A stretch of 64,000 nucleotides of DNA from Arcobacter sp. (GTDB lineage Bacteria; Acidobacteriota; Terriglobia; Bryobacterales; Bryobacteraceae): NCBI GenBank assembly GCA_020723085.1, contig DYJN01000002.1, positions 67,601 through 131,600 of the forward strand. Direction: 5' to 3'. A program made the position numbers and the translations under genes. The notes beneath the pieces were generated by a model. That model made no database searches. It was given only the letters and a program-made list of their open reading frames with translations, and had not been told where the DNA came from. The number at the start of each line of letters is the position of its first letter. The stretch's first letter is position 1. Shown here in pieces: positions 40,928-49,173 of the stretch.

Positions 40928-42316
40928 ATGAAAATCGAGTTTCTGAAATCCCGTCAAGCCCGTTACGGGGCGTACGCTTCCACGTACATTCTCGTGGTGC
41001 TCGCCATTCTGGTTGTGGTGAATTTTCTGGCGAACCGTTACAACAAGTCCTACGATTCCACCTCGAACAAGCGGTACTCGCTGGCGGACCAGACCATCAA
41101 GGTGGCGAAGGGGCTGAAGGCGGACGTCGAGATCGCCTATTTCGACGAGACGGCGGACTTCTCCCGCGCCAAGGATCTCCTGGACCGGTATAACAACCTG
41201 TCGCCCCGGATCAAGATCGCCTACATCGATCCGTTCAAGAAGCCGACGGTGGCAAAGCAGTACGGAGTGACGCGCACGGGAACGCTGATCCTCTCCACCG
41301 CGGGCAAGCGCGAAGAGGCGCGGAGCGTCTCCGAGGAAGAGATCACGTCGGCGCTGATCCGGTTGTTGAAGTCCGGCGTCAAGACGGTCTGCTTCAGCAC
41401 GGGCGCGGGCGAGCACTCGCTGGAGGAGAGCGACGCGCCGGCCTACTCGTCGTTGAAAGAGCTGATCGAGAAGAACAACTACAAGACGGACACGGTCAAC
41501 CTGCTCGAGAAGCCCCAGATCCCGGAGGCGTGCACGATCGTCGTGGTGGCGGGACCGCGCACGGAGTATCCGCAGCCGGTGGTGGACGCCTTGAAGAAAT
41601 ATGTGGAGGACGGCGGACGCGCGCTGTTTCTTGCAGACCCGCCGCTGAAAACTCCCAAAGACAGCGTCGCCGACAACGCAGCGCTGGCCAAGGTGCTGGA
41701 AGACTGGGGCGTGAAGCTGAACAAGGATCTGATCCTCGACACCTCCGGCATCGGCGGGCTGTACGGCCTGGGGCCCGAGACGGCGCTGGGCACGCGGTAT
41801 GAAACGCATCCGATCGTGCGCGAGATGAAGCGCACGGCCACCGCTTTCCCCATCGTCCGTTCGATGGAGCCGAAGCCGACGGACAAGACCTCGGTGGAGA
41901 AACTCGTCTCCACCTCGAGAAACTCCATTGCTGCGACGAACCTCAATCTGGCCTCCGGCGCGCTGGCCATGCCGAAAGGCGAGCCGCAGTCTTACTGCGT
42001 GGCCGCCGCAGGCACGTACCGCACGGGCAAGGAGAAGGACGGCAACGCCGTGGAGGGCCGTTTCGTGGTGGTGGGCTCTTCGGATTTTGCCGCAAACTAC
42101 GCTCTGGGTTTCGGAGGCAACCGGGACCTCGCCATGAACATTTTGAACTGGCTCAGCTCGGACGAGGACCTGATCTCGATCCGGCCGAAAGACCCGGAGG
42201 ACCGGCGCATTCAGCTCACCAGAGGCCAGATGCAGATGGTCCGCGCGGTCTCGCAGTTTGTCATTCCTCTTGTCGTGATCGTTCTGGGCATTGCGGTCTG
42301 GTGGCGCAGGAGGTAG
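40928..42316 (+). CDS. GldG-family ABC transporter auxiliary protein (PF09822-type)
   Basis: A 462-residue protein with one N-terminal membrane helix (ASTYILVVLAILVVVNFLAN), a large periplasmic part and a C-terminal helix (FVIPLVVIVLGIAVWW). The motif RYSLADQTIKVAKGLKADVE followed by DLLDRYNNLSPRIKIAYIDP is characteristic of GldG and its relatives. The central part resembles IFT52/GldG domains that bind ligands without known enzymatic function. It starts 3 bp after the permease gene with GGAGGGCG upstream. Confidence 0.9.
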   Translation: MKIEFLKSRQARYGAYASTYILVVLAILVVVNFLANRYNKSYDSTSNKRYSLADQTIKVAKGLKADVEIAYFDETADFSRAKDLLDRYNNLSPRIKIAYIDPFKKPTVAKQYGVTRTGTLILSTAGKREEARSVSEEEITSALIRLLKSGVKTVCFSTGAGEHSLEESDAPAYSSLKELIEKNNYKTDTVNLLEKPQIPEACTIVVVAGPRTEYPQPVVDALKKYVEDGGRALFLADPPLKTPKDSVADNAALAKVLEDWGVKLNKDLILDTSGIGGLYGLGPETALGTRYETHPIVREMKRTATAFPIVRSMEPKPTDKTSVEKLVSTSRNSIAATNLNLASGALAMPKGEPQSYCVAAAGTYRTGKEKDGNAVEGRFVVVGSSDFAANYALGFGGNRDLAMNILNWLSSDEDLISIRPKDPEDRRIQLTRGQMQMVRAVSQFVIPLVVIVLGIAVWWRRR

Positions 42317-42320
42317 CGTG

Positions 42321-43631
42321 ATGCGGCCCAAGGGTCTGCTGATTGCGACGGCAGTGCTCGCCGCGCTGGCGGGCGCCGTCTGGTGGTCCAACCGTCACAG
42401 GAAGGAAGAGCCGGAGAGCAAGCCCGAACTGAAGCTGTTGTCGCTGAAAGAGGATGAGATCACGAAGATCGAGATCCTGCGGCGCGAAGGCGAGTCGACG
42501 CGCATTGAGAAGGACAGCAGCGGCACGTGGCGGATCACGGCGCCGGAGCCGATGGCGGCGGACAGATCCGCCATCGACAGCCTCGTGTCTTCCGCCGCTA
42601 CGCTGAATGCGGACAAGGCCGTTGAAGAGAAGCCTGCCGACCTGGCGCAGTTCGGACTGAAGGAGCCGTACGCGCGGGTGGTGATCACGCTCAGGGATGG
42701 CAAATCGCGCACCGTGCTTCTCGGCGATGACGCCCCCGTGGGCGGCGGCGGCTTCGCGCAGGTGGACGGCGATCCCAAGGTTTACCTGCTGACTTCCTGG
42801 GTGAAGGGCGGGCTCGACAAGCTGGCTGTCGACCTGCGCGACAAGCGCATCCTGACCTTCGACCGGGACAAGATCGTGCGCGTCGAGCTCGAGCGGAAGA
42901 AAGAGGCGCTGGAATTCTCGAAGAACGCCCAGGGTTCGTGGGTCATCAGCCGTCCGCAGATGTTCCGCGCCGACTCCTGGAGCGTGGACGACTACATCCG
43001 CCGGCTGCAGGACCTGAAGCTGGATCCTCTGCTGACTTCGGACCAGAAGGCGGATCTCGAAAAGCAGTTCAAAGCGGGAGAAGCCGTGGCTGCGGTGACG
43101 GTCACGGACGCGGCGGGCGCGCAGAAGCTCGAACTGCGGAAGAACAAGGACAAGTACTACGCGCGCAGCTCCGCGGTGGAGGGCTTCCATCTGGTGCAGG
43201 AGTTCGACGCCAAGGCTCTCGACAAGGGGCTCGACGACTTCCGCAACAAGAAGCTGTTCGACTTCGGCTTCGATGACCCGTCCAGGATCGAATACCGCGG
43301 TCAGAAGAGGCAGCTCGTCCTCAGCAAGTCAGGCGAAAAGTGGACCGGCGGCGGCAAGCCGATGGACGCCGTGGGCGTGCAAACGCTCATCGACCGCCTG
43401 CGGGAGCTGTCGGCTGCTTCGTTCCCGGCTTCCGGATTTACGCAGCCCGTCATCGAAGTGACCGTGACGGCGAAGGGCACGGAGAAGGTGCTCATCTCGA
43501 AGAGCGGCGACAAATACATCGCGCGCCGCGAAGGGGAGCCGGCGCTTTATGAGATTGCGGCATCCAGCGTGGACGATCTGGAAAAAGCGGCTGCGGATGT
43601 GAAGGAAGCGCCGCCGGAGAAGAAGAAATAG
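42321..43631 (+). CDS. DUF4340 protein linked to a Gld-like ABC transporter
   Basis: A 436-residue protein with one N-terminal membrane anchor (GLLIATAVLAALAGAVWW) and a periplasmic region holding repeated DUF4340 units (DEITKIEILRREGESTRIEK, WRITAP, DRDKIVRVELERKKEALEF, DPSRIEYRGQKRQLVLSK). It ends in a Glu/Lys tail. The ATG at 42321 has a perfect AGGAGG 7 bases upstream. Its constant neighbour is a GldG-type gene, and it probably acts as a periplasmic partner of the transporter; no biochemical role is known. Confidence 0.9.
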   Translation: MRPKGLLIATAVLAALAGAVWWSNRHRKEEPESKPELKLLSLKEDEITKIEILRREGESTRIEKDSSGTWRITAPEPMAADRSAIDSLVSSAATLNADKAVEEKPADLAQFGLKEPYARVVITLRDGKSRTVLLGDDAPVGGGGFAQVDGDPKVYLLTSWVKGGLDKLAVDLRDKRILTFDRDKIVRVELERKKEALEFSKNAQGSWVISRPQMFRADSWSVDDYIRRLQDLKLDPLLTSDQKADLEKQFKAGEAVAAVTVTDAAGAQKLELRKNKDKYYARSSAVEGFHLVQEFDAKALDKGLDDFRNKKLFDFGFDDPSRIEYRGQKRQLVLSKSGEKWTGGGKPMDAVGVQTLIDRLRELSAASFPASGFTQPVIEVTVTAKGTEKVLISKSGDKYIARREGEPALYEIAASSVDDLEKAAADVKEAPPEKKK

Positions 43632-43658
43632 GCGCGCCGCGCCGAAGGAACCGCATCT

Positions 43659-44975
43659 GTGAACGCCCTGCTGACCGACCTGTACCAGCTCACGATGGCG
43701 GCGGGCTACTGGTCGGCCGGGAAGGCGGAGGAGACAGCGGCGTTCGAACTGTTCGTGCGGCGGCTTCCGGCGAACCGCAACTACATGATCGCCGCCGGAC
43801 TCGAGCAGGCAGTGGAGTACCTGCTCCATCTGCGGTTCGAAGAGGACGAAATCCGCTACCTCCAGGGGCTGCCGCAATTCCGGCGGGCGGAGCCGGGCTT
43901 TTTCGAGGCGTTGCGGCGCTTCCGCTTCACGGGCGATGTGTTCGCGGTTCCGGAGGGGACGCCCGTGTTCGCCGGCGAACCGCTGCTCACCGTGCGCGCG
44001 CCTCTGATGGAGGCGCAGATCCCGGAAACCTTCCTTCTCTCAATGGTCGGTTTCCAGACGATGATCGCGACCAAGGCGGCGCGGATGGTGGACGCAAGCG
44101 GCGGCCGGGCGGTGGTCGAGTTCGGCACGCGCCGCGCGCACTCGCCGCAGGCGGGCCTGTACGCTGCGCGGGCGGCGTTTGTCGGCGGCTGCGCCGGCAC
44201 TTCGAATGTGCTGGCCGGGATGCGGTTCGGCATTCCGGTGTTCGGCACCGCGGCGCATTCCTGGGTGCAGAGCTTCCCCACGGAGAGAGAAGCGTTCGAG
44301 CGGCTGCAGGGGCTGCTCGGCGATGGCACGACGTACCTGATCGACACCTACGACACGCTGGAGGGGGCGCGGCAGGCGGTCTCGCTTGGCAAGCCTTTCT
44401 GGGGCGTGCGCCTGGACAGCGGCAATCTCATTGAACTGTCCCGCGCCGTGCGGCGGATCCTGGATGAGGGCGGCTGCCGCGGAGCGAAGATCATGGCCAC
44501 CGGCGACCTGAACGAGTACAAGATCCTGGAACTCGTGGCCGCGGGCGCGCCGATCGACGCCTTTGGAGTGGGCACGGAGCTGGCCACGTCGATGGACGCG
44601 CCGAGCCACGGAGCGGTCTACAAAATGGTGGAGCACGTCTCGCCGCTCGGGCGCCGCTACACGGCCAAGTTCAGCGCGGACAAGGCGACGCTTCCGGGCA
44701 TCAAGCAGGTGTTTCGCTTCCGGGATCACGACATGATCGGACGTTCCCACGAGTGCCCGTCGCCCGACGCCGAGGCTCTGCTGCGGCCGGTGATCCTCCG
44801 GGGTGAACTCGCCCAGCCGCTGCCGGGCGCCGCGGAAGCGCGGCAGCGCGCCCGCCGGGGGATCGAAGCCCTGCCGAAACAGCTGCGGACCCTGTTCGAA
44901 GTCGATCCGCCTTACCGGATCGATCTGAGCGAAGAACTCATCCAATTGGCCCGGGAGGTGAGGGCGCGGCGATGA
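43659..44975 (+). CDS. pncB: Nicotinate phosphoribosyltransferase
   Basis: A 438-residue enzyme that makes nicotinate mononucleotide from nicotinate and PRPP for NAD salvage. Motifs: LLTDLYQLTMAAGYW, FELFVRRLPANRNYMIAAGL, VVEFGTRRAHSPQAGLYAAR, GTAAHSWVQSFPTEREAFE, TTYLIDTYDTLEGA and GVRLDSGNL. The start is GTG. The stop overlaps the ATG of the next gene by 4 bases, giving a coupled nicotinamide-to-nicotinate mononucleotide pair. Confidence 0.96.
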   Translation: MNALLTDLYQLTMAAGYWSAGKAEETAAFELFVRRLPANRNYMIAAGLEQAVEYLLHLRFEEDEIRYLQGLPQFRRAEPGFFEALRRFRFTGDVFAVPEGTPVFAGEPLLTVRAPLMEAQIPETFLLSMVGFQTMIATKAARMVDASGGRAVVEFGTRRAHSPQAGLYAARAAFVGGCAGTSNVLAGMRFGIPVFGTAAHSWVQSFPTEREAFERLQGLLGDGTTYLIDTYDTLEGARQAVSLGKPFWGVRLDSGNLIELSRAVRRILDEGGCRGAKIMATGDLNEYKILELVAAGAPIDAFGVGTELATSMDAPSHGAVYKMVEHVSPLGRRYTAKFSADKATLPGIKQVFRFRDHDMIGRSHECPSPDAEALLRPVILRGELAQPLPGAAEARQRARRGIEALPKQLRTLFEVDPPYRIDLSEELIQLAREVRARR

Positions 44976-45502
44976 ACACAGCCTTTTTCGACATCGACAC
45001 GCAGAACGACTTCATGCTGCCCGCCGGCGCGCTGTACGTGCCCGGCGCGGAGACGATCCTGCCTCAGATCGCGCGGCTGAACCGGTGGGCGAAGGAGCGC
45101 GGCATCCCGCTGATCTCCACCGCGGACTCCCATCTCGAGGACGATCCGGAGTTTGCCCTCTGGCCGCCGCATTGCGTGACCGGGACCTTCGGGCAGCGGA
45201 AGCCGGATTGCACGCAAGCGGGCCAGATTGTTCTGAACAAAAGGAGCGTGGATTGTTTTACCATTCCCGAACTGCCCGGACTGCTCGGGCAACTGCGGCT
45301 TGAGCATGCCGTGGTTTATGGAGTGGTGACTGAGATCTGCGTGCGGTATGCCGTGCGCGGGCTGCTCGAGCGCGGCATCCGCGTCACGCTCGTGGCGGAC
45401 GCCGTCCGGTCCCTCGACGAGACTGAGGCGGCGGCGATGATGCGGGATCTGGAGGCACGGGCAGGAACCGTCGCCCGCGCAGCGGACGTTTGCACGGCGT
45501 GA
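44972..45502 (+). CDS. pncA: Nicotinamidase-like cysteine hydrolase (isochorismatase fold)
   Basis: A 176-residue hydrolase. The catalytic triad is Asp9 in DIDTQNDF, Lys90 in LNKRSVDCF and Cys123 in VTEICVRYA. Nicotinamidase turns nicotinamide into nicotinate, the substrate of the overlapping pncB product, which supports this role. The metal-binding stretch is TADSHLEDDPEF with WPPHCVTGTFGQ rather than the more common DWHPxxH form, so another amide substrate cannot be excluded. It is convergent with rsfS, 21 bp apart. Confidence 0.8.
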   Translation: MNTAFFDIDTQNDFMLPAGALYVPGAETILPQIARLNRWAKERGIPLISTADSHLEDDPEFALWPPHCVTGTFGQRKPDCTQAGQIVLNKRSVDCFTIPELPGLLGQLRLEHAVVYGVVTEICVRYAVRGLLERGIRVTLVADAVRSLDETEAAAMMRDLEARAGTVARAADVCTA

Positions 45503-45523
45503 TCCGGGGCGCCCGCGAGGCGC

Positions 45524-45922
45524 TCAGGCAGCCGCTTCCGGCGGAACCGGCACGTCCTTGGCGTCCCGCCAGAGGCGCTCAAGCTGGTAGTAATCGCGCT
45601 TCTCCGGAGAGAAAACGTGGACGACCACGTCTCCGAAGTCGCCGAGGATCCACTCGCCATGTTCATATCCCTCGACGCTGAGCGCTGTTTCACCAGCCTG
45701 TAACTTCATCTGCTTGGCCACTTCGTCCCAGATGGCCTGGTTCTGCCTCTGGTTGGCGCCCGTGCAGATGAGGAAAAAGTCGCAGAACGACGCGATTTCG
45801 CGCAGGTCGAGCACGCGGATTCCGGAAGCTTTCTTGGACTCGGCGGCTCGGAGGGCGATGAGCCACGTGGGGCTTTCCGTGGCGGTGGAAGGAGATGCCC
45901 CGTTGAGTTTTCGTTTCCGCAA
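45524..45922 (-). CDS. rsfS: Ribosomal silencing factor RsfS
   Basis: A 132-residue protein that binds ribosomal protein uL14 and blocks subunit joining when nutrients are scarce. Family motifs: AAESKKASGIRVLDLREI, CDFFLICTGANQRQNQAI, EGYEHGEWILGDFGDVVVHVF is represented by its core GEWILGDFGDVVVHVF, and FSPEKRDYYQLERLW. The only in-frame start before the core is TTG at 45922; a stop lies four codons upstream. It is divergent from the unknown secreted protein gene, with 51 bp between starts. Confidence 0.95.
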   Translation of the reverse strand: MRKRKLNGASPSTATESPTWLIALRAAESKKASGIRVLDLREIASFCDFFLICTGANQRQNQAIWDEVAKQMKLQAGETALSVEGYEHGEWILGDFGDVVVHVFSPEKRDYYQLERLWRDAKDVPVPPEAAA

Positions 45923-45960
45923 GAGTTTCGGTTAGAACCTCTCCCTACCGGGTATCGTAC

Positions 45961-45966
45961 TACAAT
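45961..45966 (+). promoter_or_regulatory. -10-like TACAAT before the unknown secreted protein gene
   Basis: TACAAT, followed by AAAAAGG and the GTG at 45974, a gap of 7 bases. The AAAAAGG is also a weak ribosome site. The same 51-bp gap must serve rsfS on the other strand. Confidence 0.45.
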
Positions 45967-45973
45967 AAAAAGG

Positions 45974-46732
45974 GTGCGCAAGCTTTTTGTTTGCGCCGCC
46001 TTCGCCTGCCTGCCGGCGCTGTTCGGGCAGAGGCTCGAATGGCGGCAGACAGTGGTTGAAAAGATCCGCGACAGCGCCGCCGACCTTGGCGACGCCGACG
46101 TGCTCAACCGCACTCTGTACTCTTCCATGCGTCCGGACGAACTCGGGCTGGAAATGTGCGGCCAGATGGTGGAGGCTGCCGGGCGCCGCGTGGCAAGGGT
46201 GGAAGAGAAGACCGAGGAAGTCCGCCGGCTGGTGCAGGAAGGCGTGCTGGCCCGCAACGAGCTCAAGCTGCTGGAAGAAGAGCTCGCCGAGCGCCGCCGC
46301 ACGCTGGAGCTCGCCCGATCGCGCGCCGAGTTCATCCGCCAGCTTTCCGAAATGGCGCAACTGGAAGCTGCTCTGGAGGCGGTGCACGAGGAGGAAGGGG
46401 CGCGCCCCATCCAGGAAAAATTCGAAGGCAGGGGATATTTCAGCGCGGCGCAGTTTGGCAGAATCCTGGAGGCGTTTCAGCGGCAGTTCGGGCGGGCGCT
46501 TCCGGTGAGCGCGCAGGGGGAGACGGCTTTTCACCGCCGTCTGGGGCTGGACCATCGGGGTCGTGTGGACGTGGCGCTGCTGCCGGATTCGGCTGAGGGG
46601 CTGTGGCTGCGGCAGTTTCTGGAAGCCGAGCAGATCCCGTATTACGCGTTCCGGGCGGCTGTCCCGGGCCGCGCCTCGGCCGCGCATATCCATATCGGAC
46701 CTCCCAGCACGCGCCTGCGCGTGGCAGACTAG
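45974..46732 (+). CDS. Unknown secreted coiled-coil protein with a histidine-rich C-terminal domain
   Basis: A 252-residue protein that I cannot assign to a family. It has a signal peptide (MRKLFVCAAFACLPALFGQ), a heptad-rich helical middle (residues about 75-140, EVRRLVQEGVLARNELKLLE, ELAERRRTLELARSRAEF) and a C-terminal domain with conserved-looking polar motifs: FHRRLGLDHRGRVDVALLPD and SAAHIHIGPPSTRL. The spacing of H, D and H-x-H loosely recalls the zinc sites of LAS-type peptidoglycan peptidases, but does not fit their consensus exactly. The start is GTG. It ends 5 bp before hpt. Confidence 0.75.
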   Translation: MRKLFVCAAFACLPALFGQRLEWRQTVVEKIRDSAADLGDADVLNRTLYSSMRPDELGLEMCGQMVEAAGRRVARVEEKTEEVRRLVQEGVLARNELKLLEEELAERRRTLELARSRAEFIRQLSEMAQLEAALEAVHEEEGARPIQEKFEGRGYFSAAQFGRILEAFQRQFGRALPVSAQGETAFHRRLGLDHRGRVDVALLPDSAEGLWLRQFLEAEQIPYYAFRAAVPGRASAAHIHIGPPSTRLRVAD

Positions 46733-46737
46733 TGGCG

Positions 46738-47259
46738 ATGAGCGGTCCCCGCTTCGAAGTCCTCATCCCGCACGACCGGATCCAGCAGCGGGTGGCCGAA
46801 TTGGGACGCCAGATCAGCATAGAGTATGCGGGGCGCTCGCTCGTCATGGTGGGTGTCCTCAAGGGCTCGTTCATGTTTCTGGCTGACCTGATCCGCCATA
46901 TCGATGTGCCTCTGCGAATCGAATTCATCGGCACCAAAAGCTATGAAGGAACGACGACCTCGGGCCAGGTGCAGCTCACCAAGGATCTCGACCGCCCGAT
47001 CCAGGACGAGGACGTGCTGCTGGTGGAAGACATCATCGACACCGGGCTCACGCTGAACTACCTGATCCATTTGCTCGAGCAGCGGCAGCCTCGTTCCCTG
47101 AAGACCATCGCATTTCTGGACAAGCCCTCCCGCCGCCGCATCGAAGTGCATGGCGATTATGTCGGCTTCACCATCGAAGACCGCTTCGTGGTGGGCTACG
47201 GGTTGGACTTTGAACAGCGGTTCCGCAATCTCCGCGACGTGTGCGTGCTGGCGCCATGA
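46738..47259 (+). CDS. hpt: Hypoxanthine phosphoribosyltransferase
   Basis: A 173-residue purine salvage enzyme converting hypoxanthine or guanine with PRPP to IMP or GMP. The PRPP loop is VLLVEDIIDTGLT; LKGSFMFLADLIRHI and FIGTKSYEGTTTSG are typical, as is the C-terminal YVGFTIEDRFVVGYGLDF. ATG 46738 gives the normal family length. Its stop overlaps the ATG of the FAD oxidoreductase gene (ATGA). Confidence 0.96.
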   Translation: MSGPRFEVLIPHDRIQQRVAELGRQISIEYAGRSLVMVGVLKGSFMFLADLIRHIDVPLRIEFIGTKSYEGTTTSGQVQLTKDLDRPIQDEDVLLVEDIIDTGLTLNYLIHLLEQRQPRSLKTIAFLDKPSRRRIEVHGDYVGFTIEDRFVVGYGLDFEQRFRNLRDVCVLAP

Positions 47260-49166
47260 ACCGGCGGGATCTCTTCTCCACTCTGCCCGCTGCCGGTTAC
47301 TCTGTCTTCATTGACGCGAGGCCTTTGCTTGCGCAGCAGCCCGGGCGGTTTGCCGCGGTTGCGCCTTCGCGCAGCGTGAAGGCGGCGGAATGGCACGAGC
47401 CGAACATGGCTCTGGTGGATCTGGAGACGGACGTGCTCGTCGCCGGCGGAGGGCTGGCGGGCGTGTGCGCCGCCATCGCGGCGGCAAGGCACGGGGCGAG
47501 GGTCGTACTCGTGCAGGACCGTTCGCGGCTGGGCGGCAACTCTTCCAGCGAAGTGAAGATGCACGTCGTCGGCGCCAGTTGCCACAAGGGGCGCGCGGGG
47601 TGGCGGGAAGGCGGACTGATAGAGGAGCTGAGGCTCGAGGATGCGGTGCGCAATCCGCAGCGCTCCTGGGAGATGTGGGACCTGCTGCTGTACGACAAAG
47701 TCGTAAGCGAGCCCAACATCACGCTGCTGCTGGAAACCACGGTGTTCCGGGCGGAGATGGAAGGGGCGCGCATCCGGCGGGTTCATGCGCGCTGCGACAA
47801 GAGCGAGCACCTCTACCGCATCCGCGCGCCCCTGTATATCGACGCCACCGGCGATTCGAGGCTCGCGCTGGAAGCCGGCGCCGAGTTCCGCGCCGGGCGC
47901 GAAGCGCGCTCGGAGTTCGGCGAGAGCCTTGCACCGGAAAAAGCGGACGGGGAGACGCTGGGATCGAGCATCCTGTTCACCAGCCGCGATTACGGGCGTC
48001 CTATGCCCTTCAAGCCGCCCGCGTGGGCGCGCAAAGTGACGCGCGAGCACCTCCGCTTCCGCAAGATCACAAGCTGGGAATACGGCTACTGGTGGGTGGA
48101 GTGGGGCGGCCATCTGGACACGATCCGGGACAACGAGCGAATCCGGTTCGAACTGCTCTCCATCGCGCTCGGCGTGTGGGACTACATCAAGAACAGCGGC
48201 GATCACCCGTCATCGGCCAACTGGGCGCTGGACTGGATCGGGATGATGGCCGGCAAGCGGGGCAGCCGGCGAATTCTCGGCGATCACATCCTCACGCAGC
48301 ACGATCTGATGCGCGGCACGTTCGAAGACGCCGTGGCCATCGGAGGCTGGCCGATGGACGATCATCCGCCCGGCGGCTTCGACCGGCCCGATCTGCCGCC
48401 GAATACGGTTCTGCGCCCGCCCGAAGTCTACAACATTCCGCTCCGTTCGCTTTACAGCAGGAACGTGGAGAACCTGATGATGGCCGGCCGCAACATCAGC
48501 GCTACTCACGCGGCCTTCACCTCCACCCGCGTCATGGCCACCTGCGCCTGCATCGGCCAGGCTGTGGGAACTGCGGCGGCCATGTGCGTTCAGGAACGCC
48601 TGGCGCCGCGCGAGCTCGCGCGGGACCCCACGCGTGTGAAGCGGCTGCAACAGGCGCTGCTGCGCGACGATCAGACCCTGCGGGGCGTACGCAACGAAGA
48701 CGATCTCGACCTTGCCCGCCGCGCGCAAACCGCCGCCTCCTCGGAAGAGCCGCACGCCCCGGCGTCAAACATCATCGACGGCTGGGTGCGGGACATCCCC
48801 GGGAAAGAGATCCACGGGTGGCAGGGCCGCATGGGACAAGGCGGCGCCTGGATCGAGCTCCGCTGGCCGCAGCCCGTGAAGATCTCTGAAGTGCAGCTCA
48901 CGTTTGACACCGGCTTCCAGCGGGAACTCACGCTCACCTCCAGCGAGGCGGCCCACAGAGGCATCATCCGCGCGGCCCAGCCGGAGACCGTTCGCGACTA
49001 CGTTCTGCTGGCCGGCGACAAGGAACTCGCGCGCGTCAGCGGCAACTACCAGCGCCTGCGCCGCCACCGCTTCGAGGCGGCCCTGACGGACCGGTTGCGC
49101 CTGCTCATCACGGCCGCCAACGGCAGCGATCTGGCGCGCGTTTTCGAAATCCGTTGTTACGCCTGA
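47256..49166 (+). CDS. Exported FAD-dependent oxidoreductase (FAD_oxidored, PF12831-type)
   Basis: A 636-residue protein. An N-terminal targeting stretch (MNRRDLFSTLPAAG) precedes the dinucleotide-binding motif DVLVAGGGLAGVCAAIAAAR and RLGGNSSSE. A second FAD segment is IDATGDSRLALEAGAEF, and VENLMMAGRNISATHAAFTSTRVMATC gives the C-terminal FAD contact in parts (MMAGRNISATHAAF). The last 130 residues form a beta-rich, discoidin-like domain (GGAWIELRWPQPVKISEVQL). Related proteins cluster with carbohydrate genes in soil bacteria, with substrates mostly unknown. It is translationally coupled to hpt, an unusual partner. Confidence 0.87.
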   Translation: MNRRDLFSTLPAAGYSVFIDARPLLAQQPGRFAAVAPSRSVKAAEWHEPNMALVDLETDVLVAGGGLAGVCAAIAAARHGARVVLVQDRSRLGGNSSSEVKMHVVGASCHKGRAGWREGGLIEELRLEDAVRNPQRSWEMWDLLLYDKVVSEPNITLLLETTVFRAEMEGARIRRVHARCDKSEHLYRIRAPLYIDATGDSRLALEAGAEFRAGREARSEFGESLAPEKADGETLGSSILFTSRDYGRPMPFKPPAWARKVTREHLRFRKITSWEYGYWWVEWGGHLDTIRDNERIRFELLSIALGVWDYIKNSGDHPSSANWALDWIGMMAGKRGSRRILGDHILTQHDLMRGTFEDAVAIGGWPMDDHPPGGFDRPDLPPNTVLRPPEVYNIPLRSLYSRNVENLMMAGRNISATHAAFTSTRVMATCACIGQAVGTAAAMCVQERLAPRELARDPTRVKRLQQALLRDDQTLRGVRNEDDLDLARRAQTAASSEEPHAPASNIIDGWVRDIPGKEIHGWQGRMGQGGAWIELRWPQPVKISEVQLTFDTGFQRELTLTSSEAAHRGIIRAAQPETVRDYVLLAGDKELARVSGNYQRLRRHRFEAALTDRLRLLITAANGSDLARVFEIRCYA

Positions 49167-49173
49167 GCCGGGA

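Noticed and set aside
39596-42391. A 931-codon minus-strand open frame across the Gld-like operon
   Set aside because: The opposite strand encodes three well-recognised transporter genes with ribosome sites and overlaps; the antisense frame has no known domain.
37410-43631. The two ABC transporters forming one system
   Set aside because: They are divergent, each with its own ATPase and permease, and belong to different ABC subfamilies, so a joint complex is not supported.
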